NCBI GenBank assembly: GCA_002382325.1
Contig: DGAG01000007.1
Span: 62,001 to 126,000 of the forward strand
Source of the DNA: Epsilonproteobacteria bacterium UBA4036
Lineage (GTDB): Bacteria > Campylobacterota > Campylobacteria > Campylobacterales > Arcobacteraceae
Reading direction: 5' to 3'
DNA: 64,000 bases
Shown: piece after piece, positions 1 to 7,528 of the stretch
Numbering within the stretch: position 1 is the first letter of the stretch
Layout of the letters: each line of letters opens with the position of its first letter
Made by a program: the position numbers and the translations under genes
The notes under the pieces: generated by a model
The model's input: only the letters and a program-made list of their open reading frames with translations
What the model was told of the DNA's origin: nothing
The model's database searches: none

Positions 1-1
1 A

Positions 2-406
2 GAGACTTTAAAACAAGGATTTTTAACAGGAGCTGATGATTATTTAACCAAGCCTGTGGATTTGGATGAGTTGATATTGCGTATTAAATCCTTACTCAAA
101 CGAAGCAATAAATCACTTGATGTAATCACACTTGAAAATGGTTTGAGCTTTAATCCTTTGACCAAGCGAATTTATGAAAATGGGGTGGATTTGAATGTTC
201 CCATTAAAGTGGTTCATCTGTTTGAATTGTGTTTGCAAAATCGAGAGGGAATTATTACCAAAGAGATGATTGTTTCAAAACTTTGGAGCTGTTCACAAGA
301 GTACAGTGAGGGGTCTATTCGTGTGTATATTAATAACCTTAAAAAGATTGTAGGAAAAGAGTGTTTGAGTAATGTCAAAGGCATAGGGTATAAAGTTGAG
401 TTCTAA
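2..406 (+). CDS. OmpR-family response regulator, C-terminal part (5' end outside window)
   Basis: The reading frame is open from the first bases of the window, so the true start lies upstream. The first visible residues are the end of a receiver domain, with the conserved switch lysine in a YLTKP motif (fragment residues 14-18) followed by the last receiver helix. From about residue 45 to the end is a winged-helix DNA-binding domain of the OmpR/PhoB type (RVYINNLKK recognition helix, GIGYKVEF wing). The phospho-acceptor aspartate is not in view. The gene overlaps the following histidine kinase by 11 nt, so the two form a translationally coupled two-component pair. Genes for ExbB, ExbD and TonB follow on the same strand, which suggests, but does not show, that the pair controls TonB-dependent uptake. 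Confidence 0.9.
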   Translation, partial: ETLKQGFLTGADDYLTKPVDLDELILRIKSLLKRSNKSLDVITLENGLSFNPLTKRIYENGVDLNVPIKVVHLFELCLQNREGIITKEMIVSKLWSCSQEYSEGSIRVYINNLKKIVGKECLSNVKGIGYKVEF

Positions 407-1247
407 AAAAAGAAATTTTTTAATTTCTAATGCCATTGTTATTGCTTTTATTACAATTTTTACGCTTATTTTAAACCATTATTTGGTAAATTTCTTTGGT
501 TTTACACAAGATAATTTTGTCGTTATCACGCTTTTTTTAATTCTTTTTGCTGTTATATTAAATGGGTTTTTAATTCAACCGTTATTGGAGCCTTTGTTTA
601 AAGGGGAGTCCAATTTAGAGAAAAAAGTCAAAGAGACTTTACATGAACTTAATATTCCTGCTTCTACCATACAAATCAATGCCCAAATGCTTGAAAAAAG
701 TCTTCACGATGAAAAAAATCTCAAACGAGTACAACGTATTAAAGAAGCAACGTTAGCTCTTTTGAATCTCTATAATCAAATGGAGTATGAAATCAAAAAA
801 GAGATTGACAAAATCGATTACAGTGATGTATCTTTAAATGAGATTATACAAGAGTCTCTTCATAAATTTGAAGACATTAAAAAAAATATCACGGTAGAGT
901 TAAATATCCCTTATGTAACGCTTCATACGGATAAAAATGGATTTCAAAAAGTCATCGACAACTTGCTTTCTAATGCCATCAAATACAATCAAAACAATGG
1001 CGTTATACAATTAGAATTTAAGAACAATATATTAAGTATTTTTAACAGTGGCAAAGCCATAGAAACCCAAAATTTGTTTTTGATATTTGAACAATACTAC
1101 CAAGAAGACAGTAAGAAAAAGGGCTTTGGTTTAGGACTTACGATAGTGAAAGAGTTTTGTGATAAGCACACCATTGAGATCAAAATCGATTCCAATCAAA
1201 AAGGCACCACCTTTTTCTTGAACTTAAGTAATATACTTAACGTATAA
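396..1247 (+). CDS. Small membrane histidine kinase
   Basis: A 283-residue sensor kinase paired with the preceding regulator. Two hydrophobic segments (about residues 9-34 and 41-63) are joined by only a few residues, so there is almost no periplasmic sensor; the signal is probably read in the membrane or cytoplasm. The dimerisation helix carries the phospho-acceptor His83 in a HELNIPAS motif (usual form HELRTPL). The N box is NLLSNAIKYN (189-198) and the glycine box is GFGLGL (243-248). The usual D-x-G-x-G box is eroded to NSGKAIE near 217, so the ATP lid may be unusual. The TTG start at 396 overlaps the upstream stop region and is chosen because the frame continues without a better start. 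Confidence 0.85.
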   Translation: MSSKKRNFLISNAIVIAFITIFTLILNHYLVNFFGFTQDNFVVITLFLILFAVILNGFLIQPLLEPLFKGESNLEKKVKETLHELNIPASTIQINAQMLEKSLHDEKNLKRVQRIKEATLALLNLYNQMEYEIKKEIDKIDYSDVSLNEIIQESLHKFEDIKKNITVELNIPYVTLHTDKNGFQKVIDNLLSNAIKYNQNNGVIQLEFKNNILSIFNSGKAIETQNLFLIFEQYYQEDSKKKGFGLGLTIVKEFCDKHTIEIKIDSNQKGTTFFLNLSNILNV

Positions 1248-1289
1248 TTAACACAAATTGGATAGTTTACATTTTTTTAAAGGATAGGT

Positions 1290-1718
1290 ATGGACATTGA
1301 ATTATTAAAAAATTTGGTTGATTATGGGGTGATTGCTTTATTGGTTTTGATGAGTTTTATTTCAGTGTGGTTTTTTATTGAACGATTGTTTTTTTATAAA
1401 AGCATTGAAGTAGAGAGTTATAAAAGCAAACGAAGTTTGGAAATTGGTTTAACCAAACATCTTTCGGTTATTGGAACCATTGCTTCCAATGCTCCGTATA
1501 TTGGACTTTTAGGAACCGTTTTAGCCATTATGTTGACCTTTATTACCATGAGTGCAGGGGATATTGAAGCCACTAAGATTATGAGTTCTCTTGCATTGGC
1601 ACTTAAAGCAACGGCGGTTGGTTTGGTTGTGGCAATTATTTCACAAATTTTTTATAACATATTGGCACGTTATGCTGAGGTTATAGAGAGTCGTTACGAT
1701 GAAATTACAGAAATTTAA
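1290..1718 (+). CDS. exbB: ExbB-type proton channel subunit of the TonB system
   Basis: A 142-residue inner-membrane protein of the MotA/TolQ/ExbB family. It has a first membrane helix at about 10-35 and the paired helices of the channel core at about 56-85 and 98-130. The family signature is visible in the region IGLLGTVLAIMLTF (71-84) and in the ALKATAVGLVVAI stretch. ExbB is shorter than the E. coli form (244 aa), the usual size in Campylobacterota. It overlaps exbD by 20 nt and lies 42 nt after the kinase gene. With ExbD it uses the proton gradient to energise TonB, probably for the BtuB-like receptor about 5 kb downstream. Confidence 0.9.
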   Translation: MDIELLKNLVDYGVIALLVLMSFISVWFFIERLFFYKSIEVESYKSKRSLEIGLTKHLSVIGTIASNAPYIGLLGTVLAIMLTFITMSAGDIEATKIMSSLALALKATAVGLVVAIISQIFYNILARYAEVIESRYDEITEI

Positions 1719-2076
1719 CAGCATCAATGTTATTCCTTTCATTGATGTGTTGTTGGTTCTTTTAGCCATTGTGTTACTGACTTCAACGTTTATTGCCAAG
1801 GGTGATATTCCTGTTTCTCTTGCCAGTGCTCAAAGTGCCCAAACTTTAAAGCAGACACAAGAAACCACGATAGTAATTAAAGAAGATAATACGATGTATC
1901 TCAATGCCATGCACATCTCTTTGGAGGCTTTAGAAGTGAAGATTAAAGCCTTGGATAGGGTTTCACATATTTATATTAAGTGCGACAAAAAAGCTGAGTT
2001 TGAAAGTTTTGTCAAGGTTCTTGATATGCTTAAAACCAATGAGTTTGAGAATATCTCAATTATTACGAAAAAATAA
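1699..2076 (+). CDS. exbD: ExbD biopolymer transport protein
   Basis: A 125-residue inner-membrane protein with one N-terminal helix (about 11-31) and a periplasmic domain. Asp16 in the motif NVIPFIDVLLVLLAI is the conserved membrane aspartate that carries protons in ExbD/TolR proteins. The C-terminal part (about 55-125) has the mixed alpha/beta pattern of the periplasmic ExbD domain. The start overlaps the end of exbB, so translation is probably coupled. Membership of ExbD rather than TolR is inferred from the tonB gene 9 nt downstream. Confidence 0.9.
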   Translation: MKLQKFNSINVIPFIDVLLVLLAIVLLTSTFIAKGDIPVSLASAQSAQTLKQTQETTIVIKEDNTMYLNAMHISLEALEVKIKALDRVSHIYIKCDKKAEFESFVKVLDMLKTNEFENISIITKK

Positions 2077-2085
2077 GCAGGTCTT

Positions 2086-2796
2086 GTGAGCAGTAAAAAA
2101 AGATACACCCAATCCTTTATCGTAACACTTTTTTTATATGGGTTACTCTTTTTAGGAGTGATTATAAGCTTTAAACCCTTAATTAAGCCTGTGGTGTTAA
2201 GCGATGAAAAAACCATCGCCTTAAATCATATTGCTTTAGTTTCACAAGAAAAAAAAGTTATAGAAGAAAAAAGCATTAAAAAAGAAGAGCCCAAAAAAGA
2301 ACCTGAAAAAAGACCTGAGAAAAAAACAGAAAAAACTAAGCCTATACCTAAAAAAGAGCCATTAAAAAAAGAAAAACCCAAACCTCTTACAAAAGAACAA
2401 CCTAAAAAAAACAAAGAGGTTGAAGCAGAAAAAGAAGAAGAGATAAAACAAGAAGAGGACAAAAAAGAAGAAAATAAAGAGCAAGAAGCGATACAAAAAT
2501 CAAATCCCAAAACCTATGAAGAGCAGTTTTTAGATGAACATTTACAAGAAATAGTCAAACAGATTCAACAACATATTATCTATCCTAAAAGAGCCAAACA
2601 GCTTAATATCCAAGGCGAAGTTTTGGTTGAATTTAAAATTTCAAACAAGGGAACCGTCGAAAATATCAATGCGCTTCAAGGACATGTTCTGCTTAAAAAA
2701 TCGGCTCTTAATGCTATAGAAAAGGCTTCTCAATTTTTCCCAAAAGTAAAAAAAGATATGACGATAAAAGTACCGATTGTGTATAGCTTGATTTAG
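2086..2796 (+). CDS. tonB: TonB energy-transducing protein
   Basis: A 236-residue protein with an N-terminal membrane anchor (about 10-30), a long Lys/Glu/Pro-rich spacer (about 58-145) able to span the periplasm, and a C-terminal TonB domain (about 150-236) containing the YPKRAKQLNIQGEVLVEFKI strand region. It uses a GTG start 9 nt after exbD. It physically contacts the TonB box of outer-membrane receptors; a candidate partner is BtuB at 7529-9385. The spacer is very rich in adenine runs, and its antisense frame is an artefact. The operon ends in the inverted heptamer array described separately. Confidence 0.9.
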   Translation: MSSKKRYTQSFIVTLFLYGLLFLGVIISFKPLIKPVVLSDEKTIALNHIALVSQEKKVIEEKSIKKEEPKKEPEKRPEKKTEKTKPIPKKEPLKKEKPKPLTKEQPKKNKEVEAEKEEEIKQEEDKKEENKEQEAIQKSNPKTYEEQFLDEHLQEIVKQIQQHIIYPKRAKQLNIQGEVLVEFKISNKGTVENINALQGHVLLKKSALNAIEKASQFFPKVKKDMTIKVPIVYSLI

Positions 2797-2878
2797 GGTT
2801 CAGTATTCAGCGATCAGTATTCAGAATCTGTATATTTTTCTTAAAACTGAAATCTGAACACTGAGTTCTGAACTCTTC
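2797..2878. terminator. Opposed 7-nt-periodic repeat array between convergent genes (array 1)
   Basis: The whole spacer between tonB (+) and the chemoreceptor (-) is a heptamer array. On the plus strand TCAG recurs at 2800, 2807, 2814 and 2821, then CTGA at 2847, 2854, 2861 and 2868, every step exactly 7 nt. Since CTGA is the reverse complement of TCAG, the two arms can pair into a long imperfect hairpin with a loop at about 2829-2846 that holds a short T run. The placement suggests a terminator working in both directions. The structure is read directly; the function is inferred. Confidence 0.7.
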
Positions 2879-4705
2879 TTACTCTTTCCCACCCGCATCT
2901 TCAACGATTTTTTGTGCAATTTCATTGGCTTCTTTGGCGACGATATTCGTGTCATTGGCAATTTTGGCATTGTTTTTGGTTTCGTTGTTAATGTTTTCTA
3001 TCATAGCATTGATGTTAGCCAGATTGATATTTTGTTCTTGAGAATCATTGGTTACTTTTTTAATAATCTCAGTGGTATTGGTAATATTTTCATTTAAAAT
3101 CAGATATTCATCTTTCATTTGTGTGGCAATCTCTTTTCCAAGACTGGTTTGTACTGTGGCATTTTGAACCAAATTTTTAATCTCTTTAGCCGCTTCAGCA
3201 CTTCTTGATGCCAGATTTCTTACTTCTTGGGCAACGACAGCAAATCCTTTGCCCACTTCCCCAGCAGTGGCCGCTTCAACGGCTGCATTTAAGCTTAAAA
3301 TATTGGTTTGAAAGGCAATTTGATCAATAATTTCAATGGCTTCATTAATGGTGCTGACTTTTTGATTGATTTCATCCATGGCAATATTGGTTTTGTTAGC
3401 AAGAGCTTCCCCTTTTTGAGAAGATTGAGTTACGTCTAAAGCGTATTGTTCCATCAGTTTCGCATTGGATGTGGTTTCATTGGTTTTTTGAAGAACAACA
3501 TTTAAATTTTTGGTGGCTTCTTCCAAAGAGGCTTTTTGATTGTTTGATGAATTTGCCAGTTTATCAACATTGTTGGCGAATATTTTTGATTTTTCTTGCA
3601 GTGCCATACCATTTTTAAGATTTTGAGAACTTAAACGAACCAAAGTTTCACCCAAAAAATCGACTTGTTTAAAGAGTTGTTTGACTTCACCACTGGTTTT
3701 TCCACTGGAGTTAATTCGGGCATTAAAATTGTCTTGACTGTAGGCATCTAAGGTTTTAAGAACACGATTTACGTTGTAATTTAAAGAGTTAAGCAAACTG
3801 TTAATAATGGTGGTTAAATTATTAATCGAGGCATTATTGGCTTCGGTATTAATTTGTACACTTAAATTCCCAAAAGAGGCTTTTTCACAGGTTTGTGTAA
3901 TTTGAGCAATGGCGTCTTGATCTTTTTTAACGCCTTGTACAATCTCTTCAATGCTTGAGTTAATTGATTCAACCATTTGCCCAATTTCATCTTTGGAATG
4001 GACTTGAAAGGGTTTGATTTCATTGGTTTTATGTAAAATAAAATCAAAAAAGAGATTTAACTCTTCTTGCAGTGTTTTTAAAGGAGAAGTCACTTTGTTC
4101 ACCACGAGTAAAACACTTAAGAGTGTTAACGCAATAATTACAAAAGAAATCCCGTATAAAAAGAGCGTGGACTCTTTAATCATTGCATCAGCTGTGTCCA
4201 AACCAAATTTAAGTTCAATGACTCCAATGACATTGCCAACACTTTCATTGGCATGACACATTAAACACTCTTGTGTGGCAATCATCGGACGCAATACTTT
4301 TAGCAGATGTGAGTCATTGTCATACTCATCGATAACCATCTCTTCTTTGCTTTCAAAACTTTTTAATACCGTACTGTCTTGAGTAAATTGTTCCGTAGGA
4401 GAGTACATGTCAATGGTGTTTTGACTTTTATAGACCTTTAAACTGTTTAACCCTTTAATGGAGCTTCGACTCTGTTCTTCGGCTTGTTTGATGATATCAG
4501 GATCCCCTGTATTCATGGCATTTCTTAGAGTTAAAAAAACAGAATCGGTCAACATATCCATGGATTGTTTGGTGTTTTCTCGTACAACTTCATCCATTTT
4601 TGTTGCGGATTTGAAATTAATAAAAATATTTCCCAAAATAAGGATAAGTACGATGGGCAGAAGTATTTTTGTACTGACTTTAAATTTATTGATTGAATTG
4701 AGCAT
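2879..4705 (-). CDS. Methyl-accepting chemotaxis protein with c-type heme motif in the sensor domain
   Basis: A 608-residue chemoreceptor. The first membrane helix is at about 13-30 and the second at about 183-203. The periplasmic domain between them contains CLMCH (Cys147, Cys150, His151), a covalent heme attachment motif of the kind found in DUF3365/Tll0287-like sensors. Next come a HAMP region (about 204-260), a long coiled coil, and the signalling hairpin tip with EVGKGFAVVAQEVRNLA from 483. The C-terminus (DAGGKE) has no CheR/CheB pentapeptide tether. A redox, oxygen or NO-type signal is a reasonable guess. The start ATG has an in-frame TGA three codons upstream, so it cannot be much longer; the AAGGAG about 40 nt upstream is too far to be its ribosome site. 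Confidence 0.88.
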   Translation of the reverse strand: MLNSINKFKVSTKILLPIVLILILGNIFINFKSATKMDEVVRENTKQSMDMLTDSVFLTLRNAMNTGDPDIIKQAEEQSRSSIKGLNSLKVYKSQNTIDMYSPTEQFTQDSTVLKSFESKEEMVIDEYDNDSHLLKVLRPMIATQECLMCHANESVGNVIGVIELKFGLDTADAMIKESTLFLYGISFVIIALTLLSVLLVVNKVTSPLKTLQEELNLFFDFILHKTNEIKPFQVHSKDEIGQMVESINSSIEEIVQGVKKDQDAIAQITQTCEKASFGNLSVQINTEANNASINNLTTIINSLLNSLNYNVNRVLKTLDAYSQDNFNARINSSGKTSGEVKQLFKQVDFLGETLVRLSSQNLKNGMALQEKSKIFANNVDKLANSSNNQKASLEEATKNLNVVLQKTNETTSNAKLMEQYALDVTQSSQKGEALANKTNIAMDEINQKVSTINEAIEIIDQIAFQTNILSLNAAVEAATAGEVGKGFAVVAQEVRNLASRSAEAAKEIKNLVQNATVQTSLGKEIATQMKDEYLILNENITNTTEIIKKVTNDSQEQNINLANINAMIENINNETKNNAKIANDTNIVAKEANEIAQKIVEDAGGKE

Positions 4706-4822
4706 CTGTTTTCAAGAAAATTATAAAATTTTCTTATTCTCCTTAGGTTTTTTTGAGCCAATTTTAGCATAGAAAAGAAAAAAAGGATTTTTTTGTCGTG
4801 ACAAATTAATAATGTTTATTAA

Positions 4823-4866
4823 AATGTTACTCTTGGTAATGAAATATTATTTACAAGAGTGACATT
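4823..4866. terminator. Inverted repeat downstream of the HAD gene
   Basis: AATGTTACTCTTG (4823-4835) faces CAAGAGTGACATT (4854-4866), 12 of 13 positions complementary, with an 18-nt AT-rich loop. It lies 3' of the HAD phosphatase (minus strand) and upstream of the chemoreceptor promoter region. It may be a weak terminator for the former or an operator for the latter. No strong T tract follows on the minus strand. Confidence 0.4.
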
Positions 4867-4911
4867 TGTAGAATTGTGTTTATTATAGAGACTTTATTGT
4901 GTCAATTTTTA

Positions 4912-5538
4912 TTATTTTTTAAATTTTTTAAAAATGTGTTGCTCTAATTCTTCGACACTTCCAATGGCATCTTTCTCATGGTTAGAAAAGCCCCAATTGA
5001 CTAAAATGGAATCAACTCCGGCATTAAAAGCAGCTTGAGTGTCTTTATGGCTATCTCCTATTAAAAGGGATTTCTCTTTTGTTGTAGCAAGCGTATGGAT
5101 AATTTTATGTACCATTTCAGGATGAGGCTTGGGTTTTGAGACACTGTCGTAGCCATAAACCACTTCAAAATGGTCAAGTAATTCCAAGTGAGCCAACATT
5201 TTTTTGGCAAAAATTGATGAAGCGTTTGTTGCAACAGCGAGTTTAAACTCGCCTTTTAACGTCTTAAGCAAGGATTCAATGCCATCATAAATTTCCAGTT
5301 CCAAAAGGCAATTTTGTGTATAGTAACTTTCAAACAGATGTGTTTGTTCTTGGGTAAAATGTTTTGTGCCATAAAAAAATTCAGCACTGTTAATATTGGG
5401 GTCGTTGAGTTTTTCTAAAATATGTTTTTTTTCTAATATTGCCAAACCAATATTTTCTCTTACATAATTAACCGTGTTCGCAATCATTGTTCCACTGTTG
5501 ATTAATGTGCCATCCATATCAAACATTATTACATTCAT
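4912..5538 (-). CDS. HAD-superfamily phosphatase (phosphoglycolate phosphatase-like)
   Basis: A 208-residue cytoplasmic hydrolase. Motif I is FDMDGTLINSG near the N-terminus, with Asp7 as nucleophile and Asp9 as acid/base. A helical cap follows (about 15-85). Motif II lies around LAVATNASS, the motif III lysine is in SKPKPHPE, and motif IV is IGDSHKDTQAA. This is the Gph/PGMB-like subgroup, and the substrate cannot be read from the sequence. The gene stands alone between the chemoreceptor and the divergent UreH-type gene. Confidence 0.85.
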   Translation of the reverse strand: MNVIMFDMDGTLINSGTMIANTVNYVRENIGLAILEKKHILEKLNDPNINSAEFFYGTKHFTQEQTHLFESYYTQNCLLELEIYDGIESLLKTLKGEFKLAVATNASSIFAKKMLAHLELLDHFEVVYGYDSVSKPKPHPEMVHKIIHTLATTKEKSLLIGDSHKDTQAAFNAGVDSILVNWGFSNHEKDAIGSVEELEQHIFKKFKK

Positions 5539-5611
5539 AAATACATAAACCTTAAATTTTTCGAAATTATATCAAAAAAATTAACTTAACACTAAATTAA
5601 CACTGAAAGAT

Positions 5612-5731
5612 TATAATTTCTTTACAACAACAAGACTTAACGAGGTTGTCTCTCCTAAAAACTTCGATATACAAGCTTGCAATTTTATTGAATGCCACTT
5701 CAATAAAATTGTAAAAGCTTATTAACTTTAA
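5612..5731 (+). ncRNA. Candidate small RNA with terminal hairpin
   Basis: The 234-nt gap between two divergent genes holds a TATAAT at 5612-5617. After it comes a short ACAAC/GTTGT hairpin, a pyrimidine stretch TCTCTCCT at about 5649-5656, and a hairpin whose arms lie at 5673-5692 and 5699-5720 (13 bp uninterrupted, then a mismatch and bulge). A second possible -10 (GATACAATAC region) follows and would serve the downstream gene. The layout of promoter, exposed CU-rich stretch and terminal hairpin is that of a trans-acting small RNA. The hairpin could instead be an operator for the downstream gene. Confidence 0.4.
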
Positions 5732-5772
5732 GATACAATACAAGTTTTATTACTATTTAGGATTTTTTATTC

Positions 5773-6450
5773 ATGGAAAATATTTCACTGCTTTCAATCA
5801 TAACTATTGCCATCTTAGGCTCTTTTGGACATTGTGTTGGGATGTGTGGAGGCATTGTCATTGCCTATTCAAGTACAAAGGTTCAAAGCAATTGGAACAA
5901 AAACAAACAAACTCTCTCTCATATTTTATACTCCTTAGGTCGAGTCGTAACGTACACTATTTTAGGAGCTTTGTTCGGATTTTTAGGTTCGGTTACCACA
6001 TTTAATAGTACAACCAATGGACTGTTTCTCATTTTTACAGGGATTGTCATGTTATTAGTGGGGTTATCCTTATTTGGTAAATTAAAATTTCTCACCCTCA
6101 TTGAACACTCGGTTTCCAAGCAAGTATGGTATCAAAAAAGTTTTAAAAAATTAATCGCTTCAAACAGTTTAATGAGTTTTTACCTTTTAGGTATGCTCAA
6201 TGGATTGCTGCCTTGTGGGTTTGTTTATTTTTTTGCCATTACAGCAGCAAGTACAGGAAGTGCATTGTATGGTGCTTTAGTGATGCTCGTTTTTGGTTTA
6301 AGCACCATTCCCGCTCTTTTTTCTTTGGGTTTTTTTGTCGGACTGTTTAAGCAAAGTGAATTTCGAAATTTGATGATAAAACTTGCCAGTATAGCAGTGA
6401 TTTTATACGGAATTTATATTATTTACTTAGGAAGCAAGTACTTTATTTAA
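5773..6450 (+). CDS. UreH/TauE-type six-helix membrane protein with GHC-x3-CGG motif
   Basis: A 225-residue integral membrane protein with about six helices. The N-terminal GHCVGMCGG motif (His20, Cys21, Cys25) and the internal LPCGFVY motif are typical of the UreH-like/sulfite-exporter family (PF13386), related to CcdA. Members in Campylobacterota and other bacteria are often linked to metal handling or cytochrome oxidase assembly. No oxidase gene lies nearby, so the substrate stays open. The start ATG follows an A/T-rich region with a weak ribosome site. The gene ends in heptamer array 2. Confidence 0.75.
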   Translation: MENISLLSIITIAILGSFGHCVGMCGGIVIAYSSTKVQSNWNKNKQTLSHILYSLGRVVTYTILGALFGFLGSVTTFNSTTNGLFLIFTGIVMLLVGLSLFGKLKFLTLIEHSVSKQVWYQKSFKKLIASNSLMSFYLLGMLNGLLPCGFVYFFAITAASTGSALYGALVMLVFGLSTIPALFSLGFFVGLFKQSEFRNLMIKLASIAVILYGIYIIYLGSKYFI

Positions 6451-6524
6451 TGTTGAATTTTGAATGTTTAATGTTGAATTTTATATTACCATCAACCATC
6501 AACTAGAAGCCATCAACCCATCAC
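6451..6524. terminator. Opposed 7-nt-periodic repeat array between convergent genes (array 2)
   Basis: The left arm has TTGAATT, TTGAATG, TTTAATG and TTGAATT starting at 6453, 6460, 6467 and 6474. The right arm has CATCAAC at 6490 and 6497, TAGAAGC at 6504 and CATCAAC at 6511, and then overlaps the stop codon of the minus-strand gene. Both arms keep a 7-nt step and their cores (TTGA versus TCAA) are complementary. It occupies the whole spacer between convergent genes, as arrays 1 and 3 do. Confidence 0.6.
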
Positions 6525-7244
6525 TAAACCCTTTGAAGTAACAATACTATTTTGTTTGCAAATAATAATCAGTGTTGCCATTCCTATAAGTGGGTTTTCA
6601 TTGCCTGCATGGACTAACTCTTTTGTTCTAAGAATTGATATTTTCTCTTTTTCTCTTCCTACATTTGAAGCAATAACAGCGATTCTCTCTTCGTAATTTT
6701 CTAACGTTTTTAAAAAATAGTCATAAACGGTGGTTTTCTTTTTTGATTTTGGGTTATAAATTCCAATGGTAAAATCATTTGCCATACAGACTTCAAAACG
6801 TTTTTTGATATTTTCAAGCGTGTTAAATTTTGTTGAGAAGTTCAATAAAGCAATATCGTTTAAAAAGGCTCCCACTTTTGCCGTAACGGCTAAAAATGAG
6901 GTAATACCCGCAAGGGTAATAACTTCTATGATATCGTGCAGTTGTTCTTTTTCAATGTGGTTAATAATACTTGAAGCAATACCAAACACATTGGCATCGC
7001 CATTACTTAAAATGGCAGTAATTTTTCCTTCTTTTACTTGCTTTATGGCTTGAGTACAGCGCTCATTTTCATACGTCATACCCGAGGTTAAAATGGTTTT
7101 ACCCTGTAATAAGGCTTCTAATTCTCTGGCGTATTTACTGTAAGCGACAACAACTTGACTCTCTTTAAGTGCTTGAAGTGCCTCTTGCGTTAAATAATTG
7201 CTCCCTCCTGCACCAAAAGAGAGAATATAGAGTTTTGTTTTCAT
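6513..7244 (-). CDS. cobJ: Precorrin-3B C17-methyltransferase-like protein (CobJ/CbiH)
   Basis: A 243-residue tetrapyrrole methylase. Visible family landmarks are the N-terminal LYILSFGAGG strand and loop, VVAYSKYARE (32-42), the SAM loop SNGDANVFGIAS (80-91; commonly SGDAGIYGMA), LAGITSFLAVTAKVGAFLND (111-130), and GIYNPKSKKK (161-170), typical of CobJ/CbiH. It would add the C17 methyl group and contract the ring in corrin synthesis. No other corrin gene is in the window, but the B12 uptake genes are divergently transcribed from the other side of an 80-nt promoter region. AGGACAG precedes the ATG at a good distance. Confidence 0.8.
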   Translation of the reverse strand: MKTKLYILSFGAGGSNYLTQEALQALKESQVVVAYSKYARELEALLQGKTILTSGMTYENERCTQAIKQVKEGKITAILSNGDANVFGIASSIINHIEKEQLHDIIEVITLAGITSFLAVTAKVGAFLNDIALLNFSTKFNTLENIKKRFEVCMANDFTIGIYNPKSKKKTTVYDYFLKTLENYEERIAVIASNVGREKEKISILRTKELVHAGNENPLIGMATLIIICKQNSIVTSKGLVMG

Positions 7245-7287
7245 TTTAACTGTCCTAATAATTTACATAATTTTATAATATTTTTAC

Positions 7288-7293
7288 TATAAT
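7288..7293 (+). promoter_or_regulatory. -10 box for the btu operon
   Basis: TATAAT within ACTATAATACCC, about 32 nt before the small ORF start and well placed for transcription of the btu genes. The 80-nt divergent intergenic region is too short to hold a cobalamin riboswitch (usually about 200 nt). Confidence 0.55.
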
Positions 7294-7324
7294 ACCCACT
7301 TATTTTTTAAAAAAGGAGGACGAT

Positions 7325-7513
7325 ATGATACGTAAAACACGAAATTACTTTACTATTTTTGGTATTTTAGCCGCAACAGTGAGTCAAAAAATCTGTTCAT
7401 TGTTCAGTGCCATTTCAAATACACTCAAAATTAGTGTACCGCAAATTGTAAATATTTTACTGTCAAGACAACTCAAACCTGTCAAAACATATTCAACCAA
7501 TAATTTAAAATAA
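7325..7513 (+). CDS. Small ORF between the btu promoter and btuB, possible leader peptide
   Basis: A 62-residue ORF, not recognised. It has one of the best ribosome sites in the window (AAAGGAGGA ending 4 nt before ATG), starts about 30 nt after a TATAAT, and ends 15 nt before btuB. The protein is basic with a hydrophobic stretch near residues 8-20 and another near 36-47, and has one cysteine. It could be a small membrane protein of the uptake system or a translated leader whose reading controls btuB. No riboswitch was seen, which makes a leader mechanism worth considering. Reality as a gene rests on the ribosome site and spacing only. Confidence 0.5.
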   Translation: MIRKTRNYFTIFGILAATVSQKICSLFSAISNTLKISVPQIVNILLSRQLKPVKTYSTNNLK

Positions 7514-7528
7514 CCCAAGGAAAAAAGA

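Noticed and set aside
2226..2510. Ser/Phe-rich frame antisense to tonB
   Set aside because: It is the complement of the Lys/Glu/Pro-rich TonB spacer.
2797..2878. CRISPR-like array
   Set aside because: The repeat unit is 7 nt with no spacer of unit length, and the second half is inverted.
4549..4770. 73-codon minus-strand frame at the 5' end of the chemoreceptor
   Set aside because: It overlaps the chemoreceptor in a different frame. The AAGGAG nearby does not rescue it because the encoded protein has no pattern.
7245..7324. Cobalamin riboswitch ahead of btuB
   Set aside because: The gap is 80 nt and shows no B12-box-like sequence; known cobalamin riboswitches need about 200 nt.
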